64,000 nucleotides of DNA, taken from assembly GCA_023415835.1 (NCBI GenBank), contig JAEZJK010000054.1, positions 1 to 64,000 of the forward strand, read 5' to 3'. Shown piece after piece: positions 16,275 through 24,895 of the stretch; within the stretch, counting starts at the first letter, position 1, and each line of letters starts with the position of its first letter. Made by a program: the position numbers and the translations under genes. This DNA is from Bacillota bacterium (GTDB lineage: Bacteria > Bacillota > UBA4882 > UBA8346). Under the pieces are notes generated by a model that searched no databases, was not told the origin of the DNA, and saw nothing but the letters and a program-made list of their open reading frames with translations.

Positions 16275-16859
16275 ATGAAGGTATTTTATACTTGGATCGC
16301 TGTAATGGGTTTACTCCTCTCCTTTTCTTTCGCTGCAACGGCTTCACCCGTATCCGGCGAATTTGACAAGATTTTGTTTTACGGTATTTATAACGATTTT
16401 AACGGAGGGGACATTAAAGGGTCCGAGATGGGATCGTTTTCCGGGTCTGGAATCGGTATTTTAGTCCCGCTCTCTTCTACCGGTAGCATTGGCTTGGAGT
16501 ATTCATCAAAGGATTATGACAATCTTTATTATGAACTGCAAGTGACCACCCTCTACCAGGAAAAATACCTATTACGGTTTAATTTTGCGAAATATGGCCA
16601 AGACGGGACCATCTCGCATTTCGGGGCCTATAAAGATTATCCAATCAATGAAATGTTTCAAGCCCTTTTTGGCGCCGGTCTTTCAATGGTTTGCTTTGAT
16701 GATGATCAGGATCCGGAGGACTGGGCCTATTTCTCGTTGTACTTTGAGGCTCAAGGGCAGATGAAGCTGACTGAAAATACGTTCTTATATGGCGGAGCTT
16801 TGTATGATTACCATTTGAATAGCGCTAGTTTAGAGGCTGGGTTGGGAGTGAACTTTTAG
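16275..16859 (+). CDS. Putative small outer-membrane beta-barrel protein (copy 1)
   Basis: A 194-residue protein with a signal peptide (MKVFYTWIAVMGLLLSFSFA, cleavage near ATA-S). The mature part has alternating strands rich in Gly, Tyr and Phe and ends GLGVNF, a C-terminal Phe as in outer-membrane barrels. The segment NDFNGGDIKGSEMGSF resembles the loop GGDFNGVKN of the next gene. ATG 16275 is chosen because it follows GGAGG and starts the signal peptide. No known family is recognised. A terminator follows, so it is transcribed alone. Confidence 0.75.
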   Translation: MKVFYTWIAVMGLLLSFSFAATASPVSGEFDKILFYGIYNDFNGGDIKGSEMGSFSGSGIGILVPLSSTGSIGLEYSSKDYDNLYYELQVTTLYQEKYLLRFNFAKYGQDGTISHFGAYKDYPINEMFQALFGAGLSMVCFDDDQDPEDWAYFSLYFEAQGQMKLTENTFLYGGALYDYHLNSASLEAGLGVNF

Positions 16860-16947
16860 GCGCTGTTGCCGTTGATTACTCAGGTGACGCAAATTACATG
16901 TTTTTATGAGAGTGGGAAATTATAATTATAGGGTTAAAATGGAAAAA

Positions 16948-16979
16948 CAGCAGGTAACATTGACTACCTGTTGTTTTTT
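16948..16979 (+). terminator. Rho-independent terminator
   Basis: CAGCAGGTA (16948-16956) pairs with TACCTGTTG (16965-16973, one G-T pair) followed by TTTTTT. It ends the first barrel gene. Confidence 0.88.
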
Positions 16980-17157
16980 ATTCTATAGTAATGCTTTGGT
17001 TTTAGACGAAGTATGGAAGTTATACTGACAATATTTATTATCTGGTAAAAATTTATAATAATAGGTTGTTTTACATAAATCTTCATGTTATGATTGATAA
17101 TGGTTTATAAAGGGAATAAATGGTGAATTTAACTATTGAACCGGGAGGTTTATGACG

Positions 17158-17823
17158 GTGCAAATAAGATGGAGTATGATAAAATGTTTTGCTTTTGGGG
17201 TTTGTTTTTTTGCTTTATTTTTTGGCATGGCTACTCACAGCAGGGCGGAAAGCAAAGAAGAAGGGATGTATTTTAGTATTATCGGGGTAGAGAATAGTAT
17301 TGGCGGTGATTTTAACGGAGTTAAAAACTATGAAAATGAGGAACTCAATTTAATAAGTTATACTACGGAAATAGAGCCGGATCAGGGCTTTGGATTGGCG
17401 ATTGGGGGTTATAATCAGAAGATAGCTGGGGAAATAAGTTACCTACGTTCGGTTCACGATACAAGCATTCCATTTGATGGAGATGTTGAATTATTAAATA
17501 TTGATTTGAAATTGTACATGTTAAAATTATTAAAGCAAAATATTAAAACCTATTTTCTTACCGGGATTGTAATCCCCAAGATTACCGTTGAGAATGCCGG
17601 AACCGACGGAACAAACCTAGGAGATGCTATTTACAGAGGATTTGGATTAAACTTAGGTTTAGGCACTGAAATTCGAATTCATAACATTGGCATTGATGGT
17701 TCTGTGGTTTTCCGGGGCATGCGTATTAATCGGATCGATGTTTTAGGGACTGAACTGGAACCGAAGGATAACTTTTACGCTAATGGCCGTAGTTATATTA
17801 TAAAGCTAAATTATTATTTTTGA
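17158..17823 (+). CDS. Putative small outer-membrane beta-barrel protein (copy 2)
   Basis: About 221 residues. A signal peptide (hydrophobic core CFAFGVCFFALFFGMA, cleavage near SRA-E) is followed by strand-rich sequence with GGDFNGVKN early and an aromatic C-terminal strand ending KLNYYF. GTG 17158 has better spacing (nine bases) to GGGAGG than ATG 17152 (three bases); either start is possible. It shares layout and short motifs with its two neighbours, suggesting old tandem duplication. The likely role is an outer-membrane or cell-surface protein. Confidence 0.72.
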   Translation: MQIRWSMIKCFAFGVCFFALFFGMATHSRAESKEEGMYFSIIGVENSIGGDFNGVKNYENEELNLISYTTEIEPDQGFGLAIGGYNQKIAGEISYLRSVHDTSIPFDGDVELLNIDLKLYMLKLLKQNIKTYFLTGIVIPKITVENAGTDGTNLGDAIYRGFGLNLGLGTEIRIHNIGIDGSVVFRGMRINRIDVLGTELEPKDNFYANGRSYIIKLNYYF

Positions 17824-17958
17824 TCGGGATTTGATGGACTAAACGGATTTCGCGGCCCGAGTCATTACCGGTAGTAAAAAATCCAGATTCAAAATTTTAT
17901 CGAGTTTTCCAATGTTTACCTGTGAAATTCATATTTAAAATATGGGAGGGTTAATTAA

Positions 17959-18711
17959 GTGCGGATCACATTTTTAAAATCTATTGCATTACTGATATCG
18001 ATATGCATGTTTCTTTGGCTCTTCAATTTACCAACCTTAGCGCTGGATGAAACAAAATATTATTTCGGGTTAAAAGGACCGTATCATTACCCAGCCGGGG
18101 ATTTTGACGGAAAAGACAGAGGGGATTTAACGATTGCGCAGGATGAATTGACCTTCGAATTTACATACGACCTTCATGAATTAGTAGATAATTACGGCGC
18201 AGGCCTTACTTTTGGCGCCTATAATGGATTTGCCGCTAGTGAAATCAGTTATTATCAATCGAAACATAATACAATATGGGAGGGGATCGAACGAAACCAG
18301 AATCAAGCTATACTTGACATTTTAAACTTAGATTTCAAGTTTTTTAAGCCTAATTCCGATGAAAAGAAATTTAGGCCATATGGACAATTTGGGTTATTAT
18401 TGTCTTCTTTATCGATCAAAAACTGTGTGAATTTGGTTAGAATTGAAACTGTAACCGATCCTGCAACGGGAACTGAAACAGAAAGAGTTACCTTTTCCGG
18501 AAGAGGTAATGCCCGTTACCGAGGGAGAGGATATAACCTGGGATTTGGATTAATGTATAATATTGGTGAAAGACTAATTTTGGACGGTTCGGTTATTTAC
18601 CAGAAAATATTCTTTGAGGACCTTAAAGCATTTGATATCCGTGAAGATGTTCCGGAAGAATTACTTTTAACGACTCGGACTTATAATTTAGGGATCAAGT
18701 ATTGCTTTTAG
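17959..18711 (+). CDS. Putative small outer-membrane beta-barrel protein (copy 3)
   Basis: 250 residues from GTG 17959 (SD GGGAGG). The signal peptide is MRITFLKSIALLISICMFLW... with cleavage near LALA/TLA-L. An early PAGDFDGKDRGDL loop matches the DFNG motif of copies 1 and 2. The middle has TFGAYNGFAASEISYYQSKH, close to copy 2's GLAIGGYNQKIAGEISYLRS. It ends NLGIKYCF. Copies 2 and 3 are clear homologues. The gene meets the LOG-family gene tail to tail with a three-base gap. Confidence 0.75.
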   Translation: MRITFLKSIALLISICMFLWLFNLPTLALDETKYYFGLKGPYHYPAGDFDGKDRGDLTIAQDELTFEFTYDLHELVDNYGAGLTFGAYNGFAASEISYYQSKHNTIWEGIERNQNQAILDILNLDFKFFKPNSDEKKFRPYGQFGLLLSSLSIKNCVNLVRIETVTDPATGTETERVTFSGRGNARYRGRGYNLGFGLMYNIGERLILDGSVIYQKIFFEDLKAFDIREDVPEELLLTTRTYNLGIKYCF

Positions 18712-18714
18712 AGA

Positions 18715-19299
18715 TTAGGTTACATCCGTCAACCACTTTTCTTTAATAACCACCGGTTGATAGGAATCGATATATTCCAGCGCTTCATTGGCGCTAGTGG
18801 CCACATAATACAAACTTTTCGACTCGGGTTTGGCAAACCTTTGGTCAATTATCTCCTCAAATTGCGCCAGCAACCGGCCGTAGAACCCGTAGGCATTCAA
18901 GATTACTATCGGTTTAGTGTGGTATTTTAATTGTTTTAATGTGATAATTTCCAGGATCTCTTCCAAGGTGCCGAAACCGCCCGGGAGGGCGATGAAAGCG
19001 TCGGAACGGGCATCCATGACCGCCTTCCGTTCCCTTAAACCCTCAGTCACAATCAGCTCGTCACAGCCCGAGTAAACCACTCCTTCGACGTTTAGGGCCT
19101 TCGGAATGACCCCGATTACTTTGCCGCGGTGATGATGGATTGCCTTAGCGGTAGCTCCCATTAATCCAATCAATCCGCCTCCGTATAAAAGCGTATCGCC
19201 GTGTAAGGCGATTGCTTTACCCAACTTTTCCGCCACTTCAAAATAACAATGGTCAATTGTGCAACTTGAGGAGGAATACACACAAATAACTTTATTCAT
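18715..19299 (-). CDS. LOG-family (TIGR00730) nucleotide phosphoribohydrolase
   Basis: A 194-residue Rossmann-like protein with the family motif PGGFGTLEEILEIITLKQL and an upstream YGGGLIGLMGATA glycine loop. Family members (YvdD, LOG) release adenine-type bases from nucleoside 5'-monophosphates. The start is taken at the second of two nearby ATGs (19299), seven bases behind AAAGGA; a longer frame to 19362 has no SD. It is convergent with the barrel genes and divergent from the glutaredoxin operon. Confidence 0.9.
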   Translation of the reverse strand: MNKVICVYSSSSCTIDHCYFEVAEKLGKAIALHGDTLLYGGGLIGLMGATAKAIHHHRGKVIGVIPKALNVEGVVYSGCDELIVTEGLRERKAVMDARSDAFIALPGGFGTLEEILEIITLKQLKYHTKPIVILNAYGFYGRLLAQFEEIIDQRFAKPESKSLYYVATSANEALEYIDSYQPVVIKEKWLTDVT

Positions 19300-19451
19300 T
19301 TTCATTTCCTTTCGAATTGTCCTTGCAACTATTCTTCTAATCTTAAAGTAAATCCTTCTCAAGGTGAAGTATTGTGCAGGAAAAATGGATTAGGAAGCGA
19401 AGAGATTTAGCAAAATAGTATAACGGGGATATAATAATTGTTGGAGGGACA

Positions 19452-19736
19452 ATGGGCGAATTCAATCATATTTCAGGAAATAACAAAGGTAAAGTCCTGC
19501 TATATGCTTTAAGCACCTGTATTTGGTGCCGGAAAACCAAGAAACTTTTGAATGAGTTGGGAATTGATTATGATTTTGTCGATGTCGACTTACTGCCTGA
19601 CAAGGAGGGGCAAAAGGTTCAACTGGAACTAGAGCGTTGGAATGCGAAAGGCTCATTTCCGACTATGGTTATCAATGATGAAAAGTGTATTGTCGGGTTT
19701 GAAGAGGATCTGATTCGAAAGGAATTTGAAAAATGA
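19452..19736 (+). CDS. Glutaredoxin-like protein
   Basis: A 94-residue thioredoxin-fold protein with the redox pair C23-I-W-C26 (LYALSTCIWCRKTKKLL) and the cis-Pro region GSFPTMVINDEKCIVGF, typical of glutaredoxins. The SD is GGAGG. It is translationally coupled (ATGA overlap) to the ferredoxin-thioredoxin reductase-like gene that follows, which suggests it is the electron acceptor of that enzyme. Confidence 0.9.
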   Translation: MGEFNHISGNNKGKVLLYALSTCIWCRKTKKLLNELGIDYDFVDVDLLPDKEGQKVQLELERWNAKGSFPTMVINDEKCIVGFEEDLIRKEFEK

Positions 19737-20248
19737 GCGCCGACTTCACAATTAGCCCTGAGGAATTGGAAAAGGCATATCAAAAGTTAAACCAAGAGAC
19801 CGAAGTTTCCGGTTATCATCTCAATCCGGATTGGGAGTTTACCAAAGCGTTAGTCGAGTCGTTGCTGATTAATCAAGCCAGATATGGTTATTTGGCTTGT
19901 CCGTGCCGGCTGGCTTCGGGGAGACAGGATGAAGATTTGGATATAATTTGTCCCTGTGACTATCGGGATCCTGACTTAAGCGAGCACGGGGCCTGTTATT
20001 GCGCATTATATGTGTCGGAAAGAGCCCAAAAGGGTGAAATAAACGTAAAGCCGATCCCGGACAGGCGGCCGGGGCGGGCGGAGAGGGTTCGAAAAATGAC
20101 TAACGATCAAAATAGAATTGAGATTAAGGATCTAACCTATCCGGTATGGCGTTGTAAGGTATGCGGTTATTTAGCCGCCCGTAACGAACCACCCGAGGCC
20201 TGCCCGATTTGTAAAGCTAAAAAGGAAAGGTTTGAGCGGTTTTTATGA
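19733..20248 (+). CDS. Ferredoxin-thioredoxin reductase catalytic chain fused to rubredoxin-like domain
   Basis: 171 residues. Residues 1-110 match the FTR catalytic (beta) chain: C56-P-C58, C73-P-C75 and C88-Y-C90 supply the 4Fe-4S cluster ligands and the active disulfide. Plant and cyanobacterial enzymes have CHC at the last site; here the His is Tyr. Residues 139-165 form a short rubredoxin-like knuckle pair (C141xxC144...C157xxC160). The fusion suggests electrons pass rubredoxin to cluster to disulfide, then to the upstream CxxC protein. Overlaps of four bases on both sides show a tight operon. Confidence 0.9.
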   Translation: MSADFTISPEELEKAYQKLNQETEVSGYHLNPDWEFTKALVESLLINQARYGYLACPCRLASGRQDEDLDIICPCDYRDPDLSEHGACYCALYVSERAQKGEINVKPIPDRRPGRAERVRKMTNDQNRIEIKDLTYPVWRCKVCGYLAARNEPPEACPICKAKKERFERFL

Positions 20249-20865
20249 AAAATGGGACTAATAAAGAACTGGTCAGGTGTGGTTGGGCCGGTACCGATCC
20301 TCTATATATTAAATACCATGATACCGAATGGGGAGTTCCGGTTCACGACGACCGGGCTTTATTTGAGTTTTTAATATTGGAAGGGGCTCAAGCGGGTTTG
20401 AGTTGGATTACGATATTGCGAAAAAGGGAATACTATCGTAAAGCTTTTCATAATTTTAATATCACAGAAGTAGCGGCTTTTACCGAGGTGAAAATTGCTG
20501 AATTAATGAACAATCCGGCGATTATTCGAAACAGGCGCAAGATTGAAGCGGCTGTTTTAAACGCGCGGGCTTTTAAAAAAGTCCAAGGTGAATTTGATAG
20601 TTTTGCCAGTTATCTCTGGAGTTTTGTAGACTATAAACCGATCCAAAACAATTGGAATACTTTAAAGGAGGTACCGGCCCAAACGGCAGTATCCCAATCT
20701 TTGAGCCGGGATTTGCAAAACCGGGGATTCAAGTTTGTAGGGCCTACCATTTGTTACTCTTTAATGCAGGCGGTTGGGCTGGTTAATGATCATAACTGTG
20801 ACTGTTTCCGGTATGCAGAAGTTAAAGCCTTGGGAGATAAAGAGTTTGGTAATATTAAGAGGTGA
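20245..20865 (+). CDS. tag: DNA-3-methyladenine glycosylase I
   Basis: A 206-residue TAG-type glycosylase that removes 3-methyladenine from DNA. The opening RCGWAGTDPLYIKYHDTEWG and the C-terminal zinc region (NDHNCDCFR) hold the Cys and His ligands of the family. AGLSWITILRKRE is also typical. It overlaps the preceding redox gene, so a repair enzyme is co-expressed with the thiol-redox pair, perhaps as a stress operon. Confidence 0.95.
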   Translation: MKNGTNKELVRCGWAGTDPLYIKYHDTEWGVPVHDDRALFEFLILEGAQAGLSWITILRKREYYRKAFHNFNITEVAAFTEVKIAELMNNPAIIRNRRKIEAAVLNARAFKKVQGEFDSFASYLWSFVDYKPIQNNWNTLKEVPAQTAVSQSLSRDLQNRGFKFVGPTICYSLMQAVGLVNDHNCDCFRYAEVKALGDKEFGNIKR

Positions 20866-20872
20866 GCTAATT

Positions 20873-21043
20873 ATTAGGGCGGCTTGGGCAAGACCTTCGG
20901 AAATATGCGTAAAGGGCTGGTAGGAACGGGATTTTGGGTGAGATGGAATTTGTTAATCCACTCAAAAACAAAACCGCAAGTGAAGATAAAGCTAAAGAAT
21001 GGGCTAAGCGAGATTGTGAATACTTTGGAATAAAGGAATTGTA
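20873..21043 (+). pseudogene. Short gene remnant, family not identified
   Basis: After tag there are two broken in-frame pieces: a part reading GLGKTFGNMRKGLVGTGF and, one frame over, MEFVNPLKNKTASEDKAKEW ending in TAA at 21043. The second reads like a protein C-terminus. There is no SD or start. It may be the tail of a flavodoxin-like protein, but I cannot name it with confidence. Confidence 0.35.
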
Positions 21044-21089
21044 ATTACTTAGGTTCACATTTATTTAATGAAATAAGTTTGATTTTTAA

Positions 21090-21119
21090 TTGACTGACAG
21101 TCAGTCAGTGGAATATAAT
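21090..21119 (+). promoter_or_regulatory. TetR-type operator inside the export-operon promoter
   Basis: TGACTGACAGTCAGTCA (21091-21107) is a perfect 8+1+8 palindrome. It overlaps a -35 box TTGACT (21090-21095) and lies before the -10 box TATAAT (21114-21119) at 18-bp spacing. The regulator gene starts 46 bases later. The layout predicts autorepression. Confidence 0.85.
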
Positions 21120-21164
21120 GTGAGGAAAGGAAATTATAATTGATTGTTTCTTTGGAGGTTTGTA

Positions 21165-21761
21165 ATGCCGAGAGTCACTAAAGATCCGGAAGAACGAAGA
21201 AATGAGATTATGTATGCCGCCTATCAGCTATTCGCAACCAAAGGTTTTGAGGAGACGTCGGTTGGCGATATTGTCAAAAAAGTAGGGGTGGCCCAAGGAT
21301 TGTTTTATTACTATTTTAAATCTAAGGAACAAATTTTGGAAGCTGTTTTAGAACAATATTCGGGTGAGTTGATCCAAAAGATTAACCAGATTGCCCTGGA
21401 TGTTTCAAAAAATAGTTTGGAGAAAATTCAAGCGATCTTCGACGCTTTTTTTGATTTCGGAGAATTTGACGACCGGATGGTAAGTTACGCTCACCGTCCT
21501 GAAAATTCCCAAATGCACCAGCATTTTATGTTCCAGACCATTAAAAAGATATTGCCTAACTTGACAGAAGTGGTTAAACAAGGGGTTAGCGAAGGGTTAT
21601 TTGAAACATCATACCCGGAAGACACAACCGCGATTATAACTATGGGAATAGGCGCCTATGTTCATTCCATTGAAGGATTTTTTGAACAGCGAGAGGCCTT
21701 CTTCGCAAAAAGGAAATCTTTTATTGAGATTATTAGTAAAGCCCTGGGCGTTAACTTATAA
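21165..21761 (+). CDS. TetR/AcrR-family transcriptional regulator
   Basis: 198 residues. The N-terminal helix-turn-helix is clear: RRNEIMYAAYQLFATKGFEE, then TSVGDIVKKVGVAQGLFYYYFKSKEQIL. The C-terminal ligand domain is about 140 residues and not assigned. ATG 21165 follows TGGAGG; an upstream in-frame ATG at 21144 is rejected. As first gene of an ABC export operon with a matching operator, it very likely senses a toxic compound or lipid and controls its export. Confidence 0.93.
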   Translation: MPRVTKDPEERRNEIMYAAYQLFATKGFEETSVGDIVKKVGVAQGLFYYYFKSKEQILEAVLEQYSGELIQKINQIALDVSKNSLEKIQAIFDAFFDFGEFDDRMVSYAHRPENSQMHQHFMFQTIKKILPNLTEVVKQGVSEGLFETSYPEDTTAIITMGIGAYVHSIEGFFEQREAFFAKRKSFIEIISKALGVNL

Positions 21762-21779
21762 GAATATTGGGGTGTTAAT

Positions 21780-22490
21780 GTGGAACAGGCAATCCTTTTT
21801 AAGTTAGAAAATGTTACTAAGGAATATGATATGGGCGAGGTTAAGGTTACGGCTTTAAAAGAAGCTAATTTTAACCTTATTAAAGGCGAATTGGTGGTAG
21901 TGCTTGGGCCGAGTGGTTCCGGAAAAAGTACCCTACTAAACCTCATGGGTGGGATGGATACACCAACAAAGGGCCGGGTTTTCTTCGATGGAATGGAGAT
22001 CTCCGCTTTGGATGGAAGGAAATTGACCTTTTTTCGTAGGCATCAGGTGGGGTTCGTTTTTCAGTTTTATAATTTAATGCCGAATCTGACAGTCCGGGAA
22101 AACGTGGAACTGGCGACGGAGATTTCTAGGGATCCGCTTGATGTTGATCAAGTCCTAAACCAAGTAGGCCTTGAGGAACGGGCCAATCACTTCCCGGCGC
22201 AACTAAGTGGAGGCGAACAACAGCGAGTAGCGCTCGCCCGGGCAGTGGCTAAGGCTCCGGAGGTTCTTTTATGCGACGAACCCACCGGCGCCCTTGACTA
22301 TCTTACCGGAGTTAAAGTTCTCAGGTTGTTGTACGATTTTAATCAAACTACCGGGAAAACTGTAATCATCATTACTCATAATCAACCAATCGCCGGGATA
22401 GCGGACCGAGTTATTAAGATGAGCAGCGGTGAAATTGTGGAGATTGCAAAAAACAGCCAGCGGATTGAACCCGAGAAAGTGGAATGGTAA
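21780..22490 (+). CDS. ABC transporter ATP-binding protein (LolD/MacB type)
   Basis: A 236-residue ATPase with Walker A GPSGSGKST, Q-loop FQFYNLMPNLT, signature LSGGEQQRVALARA, Walker B LLCDEPTGALD and H-loop ITHN. The sequence type is the MacB/FtsE/LolD group that drives FtsX-like permeases. The start is GTG 21780, 19 bases after tetR. It pairs with the next gene. Confidence 0.95.
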   Translation: MEQAILFKLENVTKEYDMGEVKVTALKEANFNLIKGELVVVLGPSGSGKSTLLNLMGGMDTPTKGRVFFDGMEISALDGRKLTFFRRHQVGFVFQFYNLMPNLTVRENVELATEISRDPLDVDQVLNQVGLEERANHFPAQLSGGEQQRVALARAVAKAPEVLLCDEPTGALDYLTGVKVLRLLYDFNQTTGKTVIIITHNQPIAGIADRVIKMSSGEIVEIAKNSQRIEPEKVEW

Positions 22491-22518
22491 AGCGGGTTTG
22501 TTTCGGATGGAGGATGAG

Positions 22519-24885
22519 ATGAGTAAGCTTAACGTAATGTTATTACGGGAGATCAGCAAAGCTAAAGGCCAATTTATTGCGGCGGCGGCAGTCATTTTGG
22601 CCGGAATTGTGATGTTTTCCGCAACTTATCTGTCATATCGCAATTTAAAAAATTCGCTTGACTATTATTATGAGCAGTATCGATTTTTGGATTACTATGC
22701 CGAAGCAAGGTACATTCCGGAATATATTGTGGACAAAGTGGAACATATAAAAGGCGTTTTGGCGGTCAGCGGCCGGGTTAGTGCCGATGTCGGGGCTGAT
22801 ATTGGAGAAGAACGCCGAATCACTTTGCGAATTCTCTCGTTGCCGGATAACGGGCGTCCGGCGGTAAACCATATTTTAAGCATATCCGGCGACTATTTCA
22901 ATGCAAGAGCCGAAAATTCATGCCTGATTAATCGAAAATTTGCCGAATATCACAATTTACATAAGGGTGGAACCATCAAGGCCATTATCGACAAGCGGAT
23001 TTATGAATTTAAAATTGACGGCGTAGTTGGAAGCCCGGAATTTATTTATGCCATGAAGTCATCCGATTCTATGTTTTCAGCTGCGGAAAACTTTGGTGTA
23101 ATTTACGTCAAAGAATCAACTGCATTTAAATTACTCGGTTATAATTATTGCTTTAATGAACTGCACGTTAGATTTTCAGCAGAGGCTGATCGGAAAGCGA
23201 TTATCAATCAGATCGAAAAAATGCTTGTTCCATACGGGTTTATGAGCGGAGTTGAACGGAAGGACCAGCTAAGCAACGCTATGATTGAAACCGAGCTCTC
23301 GGAGTTGCAAAATATGGCGGTAATGTTCCCGATTTTGTTTTTGAGCGTGGCGGCAATGATCATTTACAATATGTTACGCCGGATTATCAATAATCAGCGA
23401 ACTCAGATCGGGGTCCTCAAATCTTTCGGATATACCAACCAACGAATTATCTTTCACTACATGGGGTATGCGGCATTGATCGGATTAACCGGGGCCTTGG
23501 CCGGCTCGTTGTTGGGTTGGTATACCGGCTCCTTATTAACGGCCATGTATACTAAAGTATATAACATTCCGGTATTGGAAAATAAGGTTTATTGGGAAGT
23601 TTTTTTAATCGGTCCCGTAATTAGCGCGATTTTCTGTTTGACATCCGGTTTTAACTCGGCCCGCAAAGTATTGGGTATCGAACCGGCTCAAGCGATGCGC
23701 CCGGAAACGCCGGGGGTAGGTAGAAGGATTTTTTTAGAACGGGTTAATTTCCTTTGGAACAAGCTATCCTTCGGTTGGAAAATGAGTTTCCGGAATATTT
23801 TCCGGAGCCGGCAGCGCGCTTTCCTTACTTTGTTGGGAATGATTTTTACGGTGATGTTTCTTATTATTTCACTCTATTTTTTTGATGCGGTAAATTACCT
23901 TTTAGAACAACATTTTTTTGAGTTTCAGCGCCAGGATTATAAAGTTTCTTTCTCCGCGCCGGCTTCATTAGCTGATGCTTTGGAACTAAACCGGATCAAA
24001 GGGGTGCGAAGGTCTGAACCGGTTTTGGAAATACCGGCGCAGTTGATTAATGGATGGATCAAAGAAGAAACTTTAGTAGTCGGCTTGACCCGGCGGAATA
24101 CTTTTTACCGGTTGACAGACGGTGACCAAAATGCGATTGGTGTCCCCGCTAAAGGAATCTTAATTGCCGAATCATTGGCTGAAAAACTAAGGGTGACAAA
24201 GGGCGCCGCCATTTCTATAAAAACCTATCAAGGACGGACCCTCCAAAAAGACATTATAGTTGCCGGAACGATAAAGCAATATGCCGGCACCAATTGTTAC
24301 ATGGACTTGGAAGAATTAGGCGGTTTATTGGAGGAAGGCGGATTTGCCAATGGAGCGTTACTTGGGATTGAAGATGGCATGGAACGTACCGTCAGGAAGG
24401 AAATATTTCAAATTCCCGGAGTCGAAACCCTGGAGTCGCGGTTAAATTCTTACCGGGCTTTTTTACAATTCATGGAGTTTATCTATACTTTTATTGCTTT
24501 AATGCTTATCTTTGGTTCGGTTATGGGTTTCGCTATCGTTTTTAATACGACCGTGATTAATATTACGGAACGACGCCGGGAATTGGCTTCGTTAAAGGTA
24601 TTGGGTTATACGTCCGGAGAAATTGAACGGACCGTTTTCCGGGAAAATCTCTGTTTAGGACTGTTATCTTTATTGCCGGGTTTTATTTTGGGAAGGTCTA
24701 TGTGTGAAATCCTCTCCAAAATGTTCGGCGGAGAATTGATTTCCTTAGAAGTATTTATTTATCCAAAGACTTACCTAATTGCTACTTTTTCCGCATTGAC
24801 CTTTATTATCTTGGCGCAATTGGCCAACCGTAAAAACATTACCGGTTTAGACATGGTTGAAGTCTTAAAAAACCGTGAAGGATGA
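22519..24885 (+). CDS. FtsX-like ABC transporter permease
   Basis: About 789 residues. One membrane segment near the N-terminus (FIAAAAVILAGIVMFSATYL) is followed by a large extracytoplasmic region, then an FtsX domain with three segments (~residues 270-410). A second copy of the same layout follows (segment at ~455, outer domain, FtsX segments at ~670-780). ATG 22519 lies five bases after GGAGG; ATG 22507 is an alternative. It is a permease of the type that exports drugs, lipids or peptides with a periplasmic adaptor. Confidence 0.93.
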   Translation: MSKLNVMLLREISKAKGQFIAAAAVILAGIVMFSATYLSYRNLKNSLDYYYEQYRFLDYYAEARYIPEYIVDKVEHIKGVLAVSGRVSADVGADIGEERRITLRILSLPDNGRPAVNHILSISGDYFNARAENSCLINRKFAEYHNLHKGGTIKAIIDKRIYEFKIDGVVGSPEFIYAMKSSDSMFSAAENFGVIYVKESTAFKLLGYNYCFNELHVRFSAEADRKAIINQIEKMLVPYGFMSGVERKDQLSNAMIETELSELQNMAVMFPILFLSVAAMIIYNMLRRIINNQRTQIGVLKSFGYTNQRIIFHYMGYAALIGLTGALAGSLLGWYTGSLLTAMYTKVYNIPVLENKVYWEVFLIGPVISAIFCLTSGFNSARKVLGIEPAQAMRPETPGVGRRIFLERVNFLWNKLSFGWKMSFRNIFRSRQRAFLTLLGMIFTVMFLIISLYFFDAVNYLLEQHFFEFQRQDYKVSFSAPASLADALELNRIKGVRRSEPVLEIPAQLINGWIKEETLVVGLTRRNTFYRLTDGDQNAIGVPAKGILIAESLAEKLRVTKGAAISIKTYQGRTLQKDIIVAGTIKQYAGTNCYMDLEELGGLLEEGGFANGALLGIEDGMERTVRKEIFQIPGVETLESRLNSYRAFLQFMEFIYTFIALMLIFGSVMGFAIVFNTTVINITERRRELASLKVLGYTSGEIERTVFRENLCLGLLSLLPGFILGRSMCEILSKMFGGELISLEVFIYPKTYLIATFSALTFIILAQLANRKNITGLDMVEVLKNREG

Positions 24886-24895
24886 GGTGTTTAAA

